Shown: positions 8,380 to 17,550, numbered from the stretch's first letter. The stretch: DNA of 64,000 nucleotides from Vibrio kanaloae (GCF_024347535.1 NZ_AP025497.1:1860001-1924000), one strand, 5' to 3'. The notes: generated by a model not told the origin, from the letters alone. Numbers and translations: made by a program.

Positions 8380-8928
8380 CTACCAGCTGCGTACTGGACC
8401 AGTATCAATATGGATAAAGTTGCTACGCGCATAATAACCCACACCACCTGCATGTAAGCTTTTAGCTACGTCTCTCAACTCTTTCAAATCCACACCATCA
8501 ATACGAAAATCGATCGCTTTGCCTAACATGTGGTAGCTCTTCTTCGCCACACCACTCGACTTAGAGCGTAACGCTTCATTCGTAGCTGGAGAGCGGTAGC
8601 CAGAAATGATTTGAACTTCTTCTTGAATACCTAGGACATTTTGAATCTGAGTTATTTGATCAAATAGATTCTTATCCATTGGATGAATCTCGTTTCGGCG
8701 GAAATCACGACATAATTTGCTTAGGCGAGCCATCTCATCACCAACATAATTAGTGCCATCGAAATAACAGGTCTCTAACCTCTCACCGGTGTGAAGGTTA
8801 TTCATACTAATCGTTCTTGGTCGATCTGGGTACGAAGCAAAAGCAATAGAAGGAGTGATTGAAGCTATAACAGCAGTACCACCAGCGTAAGCCAAAAACT
8901 GACGGCGAGAAAATAAACTTTGAGACAT
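8380..8928 (-). CDS. ycbK: Tat-exported YcbK family protein (peptidase M15-like, DUF882)
   Basis: A 182-residue periplasmic protein. It starts at the ATG 8926-8928 with a twin-arginine signal (SRRQFLAYAGG, followed by a hydrophobic run ending SIAFA). The catalytic-type core contains SGYRSPATNEAL, SYHMLGKAIDFRI and the closing NFIHIDTGPVRSW, with His and Asp residues typical of zinc LAS peptidases that cut peptidoglycan cross-links. It is encoded between the L,D-transpeptidase gene and ycbL. The 28 upstream in-frame residues to 9012 look non-native and are excluded. The exact substrate is not known from sequence. Confidence 0.88.
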   Translation of the reverse strand: MSQSLFSRRQFLAYAGGTAVIASITPSIAFASYPDRPRTISMNNLHTGERLETCYFDGTNYVGDEMARLSKLCRDFRRNEIHPMDKNLFDQITQIQNVLGIQEEVQIISGYRSPATNEALRSKSSGVAKKSYHMLGKAIDFRIDGVDLKELRDVAKSLHAGGVGYYARSNFIHIDTGPVRSW

Positions 8929-9127
8929 ACAGCAAGAAAACCCAATTGCATCGAACAAAAAACGCACGATACATAATGAGAATTGCTGCGTCAACGTACA
9001 AAAACGCACCAAAAGGCCAGTAACTCTAACCTTTTAAACGTTAGTTATTGATACACATTATAATTTTATCAATAGAAACGACGTTGTCATTTTTTGGTCA
9101 ATATCGCCTTTTTTAATCAGATTTGAA

Positions 9128-10666
9128 TCAACCGCCCTCTTTGTCGTATTGATAGATGTCACTACGGTATTGGATCCCCTCCTCTTCAAACAACACGGTT
9201 TGATAGATGATATGCACCGGAATCCTCTTTCTGAGACGAACCTTAGTGTTAGGAGCAAGATCATAGCTCTGATTGGGAACTTTCCTTACCTTAGTTGCAA
9301 ACAACAACTTTGCTAGTTGTTCCGCATGCTCGACACGTATACAGCCTGAGCTATAGGCACGGGAGTCACTATTGAACAGACTTTTACTTGGCGTATCGTG
9401 CAAATAGATCGCTCGTTTATTAGGAGTATTAAACTTATACAAACCTAATGCATTACTCGATCCAGCCTGTTGACGCATGCGATATGGAAACGAGTTAAAA
9501 TTGATGGTCTGCCAATCGATCTTTGTGGTATCGACCGTCTCCATAGTGCGCCAACCGTCAATCACTTGGAAGTGATGTGTTTCTAGGTAGCTTTCATCCG
9601 CTTTTACCTTGGGCAGAATGTCTTTTACCATGATTTTCCATGGCACATTCCAAGTCGGGTTTAGTATGACCGAATCTAGGTTTATCTCTAAAAGTGGTGT
9701 TTTTCGCGACTTTCTGCCTACGACGACTTTGGACTCAAACACCTCTTCGCCACCCTCCCAATACTTCATATCAAAGCTAGGAACATTCACCACAATGAGA
9801 GAGTCTCTATTTCTTGGCCACAAGCGAACGCGTTCTGCATTTAAGGCTAACGCATTCAATCGATCATCGAAGCCCATGTTTATCCACTTGATCGTATTAG
9901 GCCCGATAATTCCATCGGCTGTCAGGCCATGCATGTGTTGAAACAACTTAATCGCGCTTTCTAAGTCGCGATCAAACTTGGGAAAATCGACAGCAATCAT
10001 TGATGTGTCGACACCCACTAAAGCTATGCGCTCAACGAGAACGGTTTTGTTTGAAATCAAGTCCCCCAACCGTTTCAAACCCTTTTGTTTATATAGCTCA
10101 ATAGAGAGTTCAGAAGCAGTTTTTAGGACAGAGTAAGTCGCCTTAAATTGATCGAAGTTACCAACGGGAGGCGCGTAAGACAGCACCATCTCTAACAAAT
10201 AATCATCGGCTACACTGCTTTTTAATCTCATAAGAATATGAGGGGAAGGCGCTGGCAGCTTAGAATGCAACTTACCTGAAAAGTACCACGCCTTACCGGC
10301 TAGTGGCGCATTTTCAACGTAGCTTAAGTAATAGATAAAGGTGTCGGTGAGTAAGATGTCTAACTCTTGCCATTGACCTCGAGATTGATATTGACGGATT
10401 TGCTTCAGTTGTCGATCAAAAAGGGGAGCCATTTGCGCTTGCTCTAAAAGCGACAGCTGAAATTCAAACGCTTTAACAAGTTCAGGCGAATCCCAAAGAA
10501 TAGGAAGAGAAGAGTCTTGATAAATACTCTGGGTGAGCTCTGGATAAATCAGCATAAAAGAGAGCTCTGAATCAGCCGGTGTAAATCGACTCTCGTCAGA
10601 ACTCGTATAGCTCCATGCATGCACAGAAACTAACGCCAACAATCCACAGAAGTATTTCGCGAACAT
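9128..10666 (-). CDS. ldtD: L,D-transpeptidase YcbB/LdtD family
   Basis: A 512-residue periplasmic enzyme forming 3-3 cross-links between meso-diaminopimelate residues in peptidoglycan. A Sec signal occupies residues 1-19. A helical scaffold domain precedes a peptidoglycan-binding domain (about 232-265, LFQHMHGLTADGIIGPNTI). The YkuD catalytic domain follows (about 290-450), with H423 (YLHDTPSKSLF) and the catalytic cysteine C442 in the SSGCIRVEHAE motif. A loop insertion lies inside the catalytic domain at about 345-405, as in YcbB. It is the first gene of the ycbB-ycbK-ycbL series. Confidence 0.92.
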   Translation of the reverse strand: MFAKYFCGLLALVSVHAWSYTSSDESRFTPADSELSFMLIYPELTQSIYQDSSLPILWDSPELVKAFEFQLSLLEQAQMAPLFDRQLKQIRQYQSRGQWQELDILLTDTFIYYLSYVENAPLAGKAWYFSGKLHSKLPAPSPHILMRLKSSVADDYLLEMVLSYAPPVGNFDQFKATYSVLKTASELSIELYKQKGLKRLGDLISNKTVLVERIALVGVDTSMIAVDFPKFDRDLESAIKLFQHMHGLTADGIIGPNTIKWINMGFDDRLNALALNAERVRLWPRNRDSLIVVNVPSFDMKYWEGGEEVFESKVVVGRKSRKTPLLEINLDSVILNPTWNVPWKIMVKDILPKVKADESYLETHHFQVIDGWRTMETVDTTKIDWQTINFNSFPYRMRQQAGSSNALGLYKFNTPNKRAIYLHDTPSKSLFNSDSRAYSSGCIRVEHAEQLAKLLFATKVRKVPNQSYDLAPNTKVRLRKRIPVHIIYQTVLFEEEGIQYRSDIYQYDKEGG

Positions 10667-10746
10667 GCTTCACTCCATTTCCTATCATCCAATAAGTATG
10701 GCAAAAAAATCGGAGTGAGCATGTTATTTTTACGAGGCGATATAAA

Positions 10747-11823
10747 TCAGATAGAGCTCCAATGATTATCCCACTGGATGGGCGATTGCTGTGTCGACTT
10801 TTGATAAGGTGTACGTTGACTAACCACATTACCCGCCCCAGAGCTTAATCGAAACTCACCATCAAGCAGCACAGCACCAGAAGCGTCAGATAATGCAGAC
10901 AGTTCTACTAATTCTTTAGTCTCTTTAGACCAAATACCATAACAATTACCTCGTGGTGAGGTCGCAATAATCCAGTCATCAGACGCCGCAATACTTGCGA
11001 TGTAGTGATTGAACCTTGCCCATTGCTCAGGCTCCGCGTTCAGTGATTCAAACTGCCCGCCTTTGGTATGCATCGCCAACAGCGAAGGATACTCATCTGG
11101 CTCACCACGATATTGCTGGCCACAAAGCACGGTTTCAGCACCATCATGGGCTAAGTGTCGAATACTCAGCTTCTTGTCTAGCAATTCAACCTGATCAAGC
11201 ACTGCACCTTCAGGTGAAACATAACTTAAACTAGGCTGCATTGAATCGAGATTTTTCGGTGTTCTGCCATCAGTATGGACGCCACCAACACCAATCGCGA
11301 GATTACCATCAGGCATGATGATCACTTCATGTGGGCCGATACCGAAACCAGTGAACTCTTCAACCTTACGATACCCTTGCGCGACATCATAAACGCCAAT
11401 CACGCCTTGGCTGGTGTCCGTTTTCCCTTCGGTGGCATACAGAAACTTGCCATCCAATGAGTAAACGCCATGACCATAGAAGTGGCGGTTGTTACCTTTC
11501 ACGACCATTTTGATTTGCTGACCATTTTTATAGTCAAACACCATAAAATAGTCACCTGGGCGACGAGCAAACGCCACAGCATGCGATGAGGTTGGGCAAA
11601 TAGCGACGCCATGACCACGATCGGGGATAGGCAACTGACTCAACGGCATACCATATTCATCAGCCACCACCGCTGAATATTGACCACGTCCATTTAGCGC
11701 ACAGCCAACCAACTGGGGTTCATTCGATGCACTCTTTCGAGTCGCACAGCCAAATGGCAGTACTGGAACAGCTGCGCAACCCAGTGCAGCCTTGAGTAGC
11801 GTTCTTCTCGTATTATCAGTCAC
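10747..11823 (-). CDS. DUF1513 family periplasmic protein of an iron-uptake cluster
   Basis: A 358-residue exported protein starting at the ATG 11821-11823. The N-terminus has a twin-arginine-like signal (NTRRTLLKAALG) followed by a possible lipobox cysteine (LPFGC), so it may be a Tat lipoprotein. The rest is a repeat-rich, beta-propeller-like domain (for example GHGVAICP, FYGHGVYS, GIGPHEVIIMPDG, SIRHLAHDG). DUF1513 proteins regularly follow imelysin genes. It overlaps the upstream imelysin gene by 8 nt, which implies co-translation. Function is unproven; a role in extracytoplasmic iron handling is inferred from context. Confidence 0.85.
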   Translation of the reverse strand: MTDNTRRTLLKAALGCAAVPVLPFGCATRKSASNEPQLVGCALNGRGQYSAVVADEYGMPLSQLPIPDRGHGVAICPTSSHAVAFARRPGDYFMVFDYKNGQQIKMVVKGNNRHFYGHGVYSLDGKFLYATEGKTDTSQGVIGVYDVAQGYRKVEEFTGFGIGPHEVIIMPDGNLAIGVGGVHTDGRTPKNLDSMQPSLSYVSPEGAVLDQVELLDKKLSIRHLAHDGAETVLCGQQYRGEPDEYPSLLAMHTKGGQFESLNAEPEQWARFNHYIASIAASDDWIIATSPRGNCYGIWSKETKELVELSALSDASGAVLLDGEFRLSSGAGNVVSQRTPYQKSTQQSPIQWDNHWSSI

Positions 11824-12877
11824 CATCGGTAGCATTAAATCCTATTACCACGCCAAGCTCTATCGCCACTTCTTCATGAATCAGGTACTTCAAGTGTTCT
11901 AGCTTATTGTATTGAGTAAGCACCGTTCGGTAGCCTTCTTTACTCTGCAATAGCTCAAACAAACTTGATTCTGTAGGCCAACTATCTAGCGTTAGCGTAA
12001 ATTGAGCAGCAACACGATCTGCAAGGCCACCTAAACCCTTCTCTCTCAACAAGCCATCTAGTCCATTGCCATCAGCCAAATAAAGCTTTTGAAGTGCTGC
12101 TACATTGGCTTTTAGTTGAGTCATCGAGGTTTGTGCACGCCATGATTCTGAGAAGTAAGGACGCGGATGACCGATTTTCGCCATCGGACGACTCAGCTTT
12201 TTCATGCTGTAATCAAGTTGGTTGGTCAATAAAGCGATGTATTCCGACTCCCAACGAGTCTCGTCTTGCGCTAACCAAGGGTTAACTTGCCAAGCTTCAG
12301 CAATAGAAGCCGATTTCATCGCCAAGTTTTGTGCGATAGCTTGTGAAGATAAACACCCTAGCGCTTTATCTTGAAGCAGTGACGACTGCTCGTCGTACAG
12401 AGACCATTCCAATGCGCCAAGCCCTTGAACAGTCACACTTTGCTGCGCGATTTCGTCTTGTGACCAAGCTTTATCTTGCTGAGTCAGCTGACGCATTTTT
12501 AAGCCTGTGGTATTCTTTTTGTCTGGCCAAAACTGAACATTCCAACTCTCTTCAAGTGCCGCTGTTGGGCCTCTTTCTTGGCCTTGCAGTGCCATCCAAC
12601 TATTCATTGTTAACTGCCACTGGTTTTTCAACGCATCTAACTCAACAGTGTTGGCTTCACAGTAACCCTGCATCAAGACTTCCAGCTCACTGGCTTGCTT
12701 AGCAAATAGCACTGCTGAATCAAATTCTTGTTGATACACGCTACGACTGATATGAGCGGTCGTGTCTGCTTGATAAGAGACTCCGTTAACCTCAGATGAA
12801 GCCGTTTGCTCACCCGATGATTGGCAGCCTGCCATGATTAATACCGACAAAGGCATTAACAAAAATTTATGTGTCAT
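11816..12877 (-). CDS. Imelysin-family lipoprotein (second paralogue)
   Basis: A 353-residue lipoprotein with signal peptide and lipobox ending IMAGC (lipidated C18). The body is an imelysin-like helical bundle (MNSWMALQGQERGP, FWPDKKNTTGL). The family motif GxHxxE appears as GLGALE at residues 152-157, so the histidine is replaced by Gly154 while the glutamate (E157) is kept. The other imelysin in this cluster keeps the histidine. Imelysin proteins are periplasmic or outer-membrane iron-regulated proteins thought to take part in iron uptake. The altered motif may change metal binding. It is encoded between the di-haem oxidoreductase and DUF1513 genes. Confidence 0.87.
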   Translation of the reverse strand: MTHKFLLMPLSVLIMAGCQSSGEQTASSEVNGVSYQADTTAHISRSVYQQEFDSAVLFAKQASELEVLMQGYCEANTVELDALKNQWQLTMNSWMALQGQERGPTAALEESWNVQFWPDKKNTTGLKMRQLTQQDKAWSQDEIAQQSVTVQGLGALEWSLYDEQSSLLQDKALGCLSSQAIAQNLAMKSASIAEAWQVNPWLAQDETRWESEYIALLTNQLDYSMKKLSRPMAKIGHPRPYFSESWRAQTSMTQLKANVAALQKLYLADGNGLDGLLREKGLGGLADRVAAQFTLTLDSWPTESSLFELLQSKEGYRTVLTQYNKLEHLKYLIHEEVAIELGVVIGFNATDGD

Positions 12878-13054
12878 GCTGTTACCTTACTTCCTAATTT
12901 TTCTTTTAATTATATGAGTTCAACCTATTTAAAAATTACCGCTGATCTCGCATTCCTACAAGTTCAGCGGTTATGTTCTTTTGGCTAACTTATTCTTCGG
13001 ATTAGCTTGTTCTTTAAGTTAACTGGGGCGTTGAGCTACTGAATCTCACACCGA

Positions 13055-14443
13055 CTATAGCGAATTCAAAAACGCCAGCAGTGCTTCACGCTCAGTCGCA
13101 TTCAAAGACAGAACCTTTTGTCTCGCCATTTCTGCTTCACCACCGTGCCAAAGCACCGCTTCCATAACGTTTCTTGCACGACCGTCATGAAGCAAGAAGG
13201 TGTGACCGTTCACTTCTTTGGTATAGCCTAATCCCCACAATGGCGTGGTGCGCCACTCATGACCGTTCGCAAGATACTCTGGGCGATTGTCGGCTAAGCC
13301 TTCACCCATATCATGCAAAAGCATATCGGTGTATGGGCTAATCAACTGTTTCGAAAGAGCAGGCAGACCTTCACGCTCTGCTGTGCGAATTTCAGCTTGG
13401 TGACAGCTTTGACAACCAATCTCTTTAAATAGCTTTTTACCTTGAACAACCGTTGGGTTATCGACATTACGACGAATTGGAACCGCTAAGTGCTGCGAAT
13501 AGAACTCAACAAAATCTAGGATGTTGTCGCTCACTTCTGGCTCACCACCATTTGGGAAGTCATCACAAGTCGATTGCGCTGATGTGCAGTTTTCGTTCGG
13601 GAACAAGCTGCTTGTTAGGCCTAAGTCACCGTTAAATGCCGCTGCGTTTTGCTGCATTAGGTTTGGCTGTCCGGCTTTCCAACCGAAGCGACCGAGTGCC
13701 ATTTCATTGGTTTGAACATCAAGAACATAGTTAGCTTTACCCGACACGCCCTGTTTGTCTGCCAACTGTTGGTCAGCAAATCCTAGAATCGTTTCTTTTG
13801 GAATGCTCTCAAGCAAGCCAAGGCCGATCATTGGCGGAGCAACACGAGCTGAAAACTCTGTTCTAGGGTGCATCTCGCCAAAAGCAAGATCAGTAATCTT
13901 TAGGGTTGGTTTACGCAGAGTCACGACTGTGCCGTCTTTGAATTCAACCGGAACATCTGTGTAGCTGATGTTCACTTTACCCTCTGGTTTAACACCTTGA
14001 AGTGCGAAATCTTGAAGCTGACCACCGTAGGTCGGTTCTGGAATACCACCATCGCGAATAAAGGCTTGTCTCTGATCTGGTGTTTCAGCCGGAATGCTTA
14101 AACGAACCAACATGGATACTGCGTTCTCATCGCCTTTTTCTGGCGCGTGACCACGACCATCTTTGATGTGGCAGTTTTGGCAACCATTGGTGTTGAACAA
14201 TGGCCCCAATCCATCACGAGCATCGGTTGATGATGGCGCAGGCACCCAAGGGTTTCTAAAGAAGCTGTTACCTACGCTGAAATCTAAGCGCTTGCTCATT
14301 GGTAAATTGGCAGCAGGAAGAGAAAAAGCATTCGCTCCCTCTTTCTTCACAGTAGTTTTACCACCAGAGTAGGTTTCATGGGCGTGTAATGGAGATAAGA
14401 AAAACAGTGCGGTTAATAGTGAGGCTGAGAGATAAGACTTCAT
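13055..14443 (-). CDS. Di-haem c-type oxidoreductase, DUF1111 family
   Basis: A 462-residue periplasmic protein with a Sec signal (MKSYLSASLL to PLHAHE) and two c-type haem sites: CQNCH in the N-terminal third and CQSCH in the C-terminal half. The rest matches the DUF1111 or thiol-oxidoreductase family, related to bacterial di-haem peroxidases (TNGCQNCHIKDGRGH, LHDGRARNVMEAVLWHGGEA). The start at 14441-14443 is chosen because the signal peptide begins there; the frame stays open to 14503. It sits between two imelysin genes, an arrangement often seen in iron-regulated clusters where it may change the redox state of iron. That role is inferred. Confidence 0.88.
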   Translation of the reverse strand: MKSYLSASLLTALFFLSPLHAHETYSGGKTTVKKEGANAFSLPAANLPMSKRLDFSVGNSFFRNPWVPAPSSTDARDGLGPLFNTNGCQNCHIKDGRGHAPEKGDENAVSMLVRLSIPAETPDQRQAFIRDGGIPEPTYGGQLQDFALQGVKPEGKVNISYTDVPVEFKDGTVVTLRKPTLKITDLAFGEMHPRTEFSARVAPPMIGLGLLESIPKETILGFADQQLADKQGVSGKANYVLDVQTNEMALGRFGWKAGQPNLMQQNAAAFNGDLGLTSSLFPNENCTSAQSTCDDFPNGGEPEVSDNILDFVEFYSQHLAVPIRRNVDNPTVVQGKKLFKEIGCQSCHQAEIRTAEREGLPALSKQLISPYTDMLLHDMGEGLADNRPEYLANGHEWRTTPLWGLGYTKEVNGHTFLLHDGRARNVMEAVLWHGGEAEMARQKVLSLNATEREALLAFLNSL

Positions 14444-14509
14444 ACATTGCCTTGCTGTGCATTTGATTTTAGTTTTTTTGAGAATGACTTTCTTGAATAG
14501 CAAACAATT

Positions 14510-14530
14510 AAGGGCTCAATAAGAGCCCTT
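14510..14530. other. Intercistronic hairpin between irpA-like and di-haem genes
   Basis: AAGGGCTC (14510-14517) and GAGCCCTT (14523-14530) form a perfect 8-bp stem. The T-run is poor on the minus strand, so it is more likely a partial terminator or mRNA-stabilising hairpin that sets relative expression of the two genes. Confidence 0.5.
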
Positions 14531-14553
14531 GCATTAGTTTTGGCCTCGGGTTC

Positions 14554-15813
14554 TTAGAACTCGTGATCAGCCGTGTCTGGGTTTAGGCTATCAATACCAA
14601 TTACACCAGCAGCACGTTCAATTGCAGCAGTTTGAGACACTAGCGCAACAATTGTTTTGTTTACTAGTGCATTACCTGCCGTGTTGTCAGCAGCAATTAG
14701 CTGATCGAAGTGCTGGTTGTTTTTCTCAGCAGACGTTACTAATTCACCTACTTGTGCACGCGCTAGGTCAAACTGCTTTTGGATCTCTTTCGCAGCTTGC
14801 TCATCTTTTTGCTCTACTAAGTCAAACAGGCTTGGGCCTGAAAGCAGAGTGCCGTCTTCACGCTTGTATAGACCCGTGTAAACGTTGTAGATGCCTTGCT
14901 CGTTGTAGTAGTGAGAGTTGTGTGTGTTATCAGAGAAACAATCGTGCTCGTCTTCAGTCGAGTTCGCTTCTAGTGCCACCTTCATACGCTCACCCGCTAG
15001 CTCACCTAGAGACAATGAGCCCATACCGAATAGCATTTTACGCAAACCGTTTTCGCTAGATTCAGCAAGAAGTTCTTGACGGTAGTTGCCTTTCTCGCCT
15101 TCAGCCCACTGCTTTTCCATCCACTCTAGGTCTTGAATAAGGAGTTCAGCTGATGCTTTTAGGTATGCGCCACGACGGTCACAGTTGCCATTTGTACACT
15201 CAGCGCCAACAACGAAATCTGTGTAAGCACGCTCACCTGCACCGCTGTTAGTACCGTTTAAATCTTGGCCCCAAAGTAGGAATTCAATCGCGTGGTAGCC
15301 AGATGCCACGTTCGCTTCAGAACCGCCGATCTCGTTAAGGTCTGCGATTAGCTCAGGGGTAATGTTCGTTGCATCAACAGTCGTCTGACCAATTTGAAAA
15401 GTCTTGTTTGCCACGATGTTTGCGCTAGCGCCTTCGTTACCAAGCTCATATTGGTAATCAGAAGAAACGTAATCGATCAGGCCTTCATCTAGTGGCCATG
15501 CGTTTAGTTGGCCTTCCCAATCATCAACAATAACGTTACCAAAGCGGAACACTTCAGATTGTTGGTAAGGAACACGAGACTCAAGCCAAGTTTGTTTGAC
15601 TTGTTCGAAGTTACCAGCAGAAGGAGAAGCTAAGAAGGCATCAATAGAAGAGTTCAACGCTTTTGCTGTAACTACTGAATCGGCAAACACTGCATGTGCA
15701 ATATCTGCGTAATGTTCTACAACTTGATCTTGAGTTACTGCTGCGAAAGAAGAAGCAGAGGCAAAAATGAGTGACGAAGTTACGGCTTTTGTCACTAAAG
15801 ATTTAATGGTCAT
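14554..15813 (-). CDS. irpA: Imelysin family protein, iron-regulated protein A (IrpA-like)
   Basis: A 419-residue secreted protein with a Sec signal peptide ending SSFAA. It carries the imelysin signature GYHAIE with H174 and E177, followed by FLLWGQDLN. Other family marks are WPLDEGLIDYV and LGELAGERMKVAL (about residues 106-116 and 275-287), with a CFSDNTHNSHYYN segment near 300. It is the first gene of a four-gene set with the di-haem oxidoreductase, a lipoprotein paralogue and DUF1513. A Fur-like site lies 45-63 bp upstream of its start, so expression under iron limitation is expected. Confidence 0.9.
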   Translation of the reverse strand: MTIKSLVTKAVTSSLIFASASSFAAVTQDQVVEHYADIAHAVFADSVVTAKALNSSIDAFLASPSAGNFEQVKQTWLESRVPYQQSEVFRFGNVIVDDWEGQLNAWPLDEGLIDYVSSDYQYELGNEGASANIVANKTFQIGQTTVDATNITPELIADLNEIGGSEANVASGYHAIEFLLWGQDLNGTNSGAGERAYTDFVVGAECTNGNCDRRGAYLKASAELLIQDLEWMEKQWAEGEKGNYRQELLAESSENGLRKMLFGMGSLSLGELAGERMKVALEANSTEDEHDCFSDNTHNSHYYNEQGIYNVYTGLYKREDGTLLSGPSLFDLVEQKDEQAAKEIQKQFDLARAQVGELVTSAEKNNQHFDQLIAADNTAGNALVNKTIVALVSQTAAIERAAGVIGIDSLNPDTADHEF

Positions 15814-15857
15814 GAAGCATCCTTGTTGAGCTTTAAATTATTATTCGTAGTAATAGT

Positions 15858-15876
15858 GCAAACTATTATCATTTAC
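15858..15876 (-). promoter_or_regulatory. Fur-box-like site upstream of the imelysin cluster
   Basis: Read on the minus strand, GTAAATGATAATAGTTTGC matches 13 of 19 positions of the classical Fur consensus, including the central AATGATAAT core. It lies about 45 bp upstream of the first imelysin gene, where a repressor would overlap the promoter. Confidence 0.6.
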
Positions 15877-15927
15877 ACTACGGATTAAAATAATACAAAC
15901 TTACAATTTTATTGCAAGATAAATACA

Positions 15928-15950
15928 AAAAAACCTCACGAAGGTGAGGT
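15928..15950 (-). terminator. Terminator after ribA
   Basis: ACCTCAC and GTGAGGT (15933-15950, loop GAAG) form a GC-rich stem followed on the minus strand by seven T residues. It separates ribA from the iron cluster. Confidence 0.85.
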
Positions 15951-15989
15951 CTTTAAACATTTTTGTGTTTTACGCAACAAAGAGACGAG

Positions 15990-16586
15990 TCAGATATCTA
16001 AATTATGTTTTCCGTGTGAGACTTTTGCCTTGAGGTAGCTTTCGTTCCCCGACTTTATATGGGCAGAGGTCTTTACCACTTCTTCAATCTCAATACCAAA
16101 AGATCTAAGCTCATTGATCTTCTTAGGGTTATTGGTCAGCAAACGGATTTTAGTGGTGCCTAAAGCTCGTAGCATTTCAGCTGCTTCTGTAAAATCACGC
16201 AAATCATCACCAAAGCCTAGGTGATTATTTGCTTCATACGTGTTCATTCCTTCACTTTGAAGACGGTAAGCATCAATTTTGTTATACAAACCAATACCGC
16301 GTCCTTCTTGGCGTAAATAAAGAATCACGCCACCCATTTCACCCATAATCCTTATAGTTTCGTCTAACTGCTCACCACAGTCACAGCGAGATGAATGGAA
16401 AACATCACCAGTAAGACACTCAGAATGCATGCGAACAAGAGGTATGTCTTGTGTCTTATCTGCTGACTTAAATATCACAGCAACATGCTCTTTATCTGTT
16501 TTCAAACCATGAAAAGACAGAAGCTCAGCATCAATACTGCTTGTTACCCCTACTTTGAAATCTATTCTGGCACGCACTTCCGCCAT
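15990..16586 (-). CDS. ribA: GTP cyclohydrolase II
   Basis: A 198-residue cytosolic zinc enzyme converting GTP to a diaminopyrimidine product, formate and pyrophosphate. This is the first step of riboflavin synthesis. The zinc cysteines are C57, C68 and C70 (in [17 protein letters not shown]). The substrate-binding stretch is [14 protein letters not shown], with GIxLxxNN-type residues in [10 protein letters not shown]. The length matches E. coli RibA when the ATG at 16584-16586 is used; the frame is open 13 codons further but has no better start. Free-standing ribA without a RibB fusion is seen here. Confidence 0.95.
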   Translation of the reverse strand: MAEVRARIDFKVGVTSSIDAELLSFHGLKTDKEHVAVIFKSADKTQDIPLVRMHSECLTGDVFHSSRCDCGEQLDETIRIMGEMGGVILYLRQEGRGIGLYNKIDAYRLQSEGMNTYEANNHLGFGDDLRDFTEAAEMLRALGTTKIRLLTNNPKKINELRSFGIEIEEVVKTSAHIKSGNESYLKAKVSHGKHNLDI

Positions 16587-16756
16587 AGCTATACTCACTT
16601 GAAAATTCGATGTATTTAACAACACTACATTATATGTCTAGGCAATATTTTGTAGCGAACTATCTAATGATAGACACTATGAGGCTGTTAACAATTTTTT
16701 TCAAGATCGAACAGACAAAAATTGTTATGTTATAACAATAAATGTTCACATAAGAA

Positions 16757-16788
16757 AAAACCCACATTGGCATGGCCAATATGGGTTA
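16757..16788 (-). terminator. Terminator after the 58-residue ORF
   Basis: AACCCACATTGGC and GCCAATATGGGTT form a 13-bp stem with one G-U pair (about 16759-16787), followed on the minus strand by six T residues. It defines the 3' end of the transcript of the small gene at 16845-17021. Confidence 0.85.
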
Positions 16789-16844
16789 TAAATAAGTCTA
16801 ATTGTAGTGGTTGACTAAAACTGTAGTTATACCTTGACCGCTTA

Positions 16845-17021
16845 TCAACCAACTTGTGTTTGCTTCCAGATGACTAATTGAACCCAGGCGTTTTGCAATT
16901 CGGTCAACTCTTCCGGTGTCAAAGTAGATACACTTGACTTGGCACTGTATTTTTCGCCCCATTTATCTGCTTGGACATGGGTATGGAACTCTTTTTTTAG
17001 ATTTGAGATTACGTTATCCAC
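16845..17021 (-). CDS. Small protein of 58 residues, unknown function
   Basis: An overlooked short frame beginning with GTG at 17019-17021. AAGGAT sits at ideal distance upstream and a strong terminator lies about 60 bp downstream. The product starts MDNVISNLKKEFHTHVQADK and ends WKQTQVG. It has no signal peptide or membrane helix. A lysine-rich N-terminal helix precedes a central Ser/Thr-rich segment, and the C-terminal half reads TPEELTELQNAWVQLV. I do not recognise a family. Coding is supported by the ribosome binding site, terminator and amphipathic helices. It is a single-gene unit between nrfF and ribA. Confidence 0.7.
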   Translation of the reverse strand: MDNVISNLKKEFHTHVQADKWGEKYSAKSSVSTLTPEELTELQNAWVQLVIWKQTQVG

Positions 17022-17109
17022 GAATACATCCTTATATAACAGTGCTTAGCCTTTATAATTTTTAATGTTACAAAATACAGGTCAATTGGTAAACAATAAT
17101 ACATGACTT

Positions 17110-17550
17110 TTATGAGCTCTTTCTAACACTTTTTACTGATAGATATATAAACAAGAGGAATAATAGACTGGGTAGTAGCCAAAGTAATAAGTTTGAAGCG
17201 TTCATTGCCGGCTTATAAAGTACAAATTCACCAAACCTTTCCGTCATATATTGAGTAATTTCACGATCACTCTCTCCAGCTTTTACCCTATTGAACACAA
17301 CAAGACGTAAATCTTTTGCGATGGGAGAATTCGACTCAATAAGGTTTTGATTCTGACATTGCGGACAACGTAGTCTTTTTGCCAAGGAAATAGCTCGCTG
17401 CTGCTGTTCTGAGTTGTCAAACTCAAACAGTTCAACTTGAATACTCGTATCTTTATTACTGGCAGTAAACAGGTCTTCAGCTATGGTCGGAAGGCTAATC
17501 ACTAAAAGAGCTGACAGCATAAACAACGTTTGTATTAGAGACTTCATCAT
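17110..17550 (-). CDS. nrfF: Cytochrome c biogenesis protein NrfF (CcmH/CycL family)
   Basis: A 146-residue membrane-anchored periplasmic protein. It has a signal peptide or N-terminal helix, the redox motif RCPQCQNQ with C62 and C65, the family stretch SNSPIAKDLRLVV, and a C-terminal transmembrane helix (about 119-138). It acts in the haem lyase complex by keeping apocytochrome cysteines reduced. In nrf systems NrfEFG attach haem to the CWSCK site of NrfA. The start overlaps the preceding thioredoxin gene (ATGATGA), so the genes are translationally coupled. Confidence 0.9.
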   Translation of the reverse strand: MMKSLIQTLFMLSALLVISLPTIAEDLFTASNKDTSIQVELFEFDNSEQQQRAISLAKRLRCPQCQNQNLIESNSPIAKDLRLVVFNRVKAGESDREITQYMTERFGEFVLYKPAMNASNLLLWLLPSLLFLLFIYLSVKSVRKSS

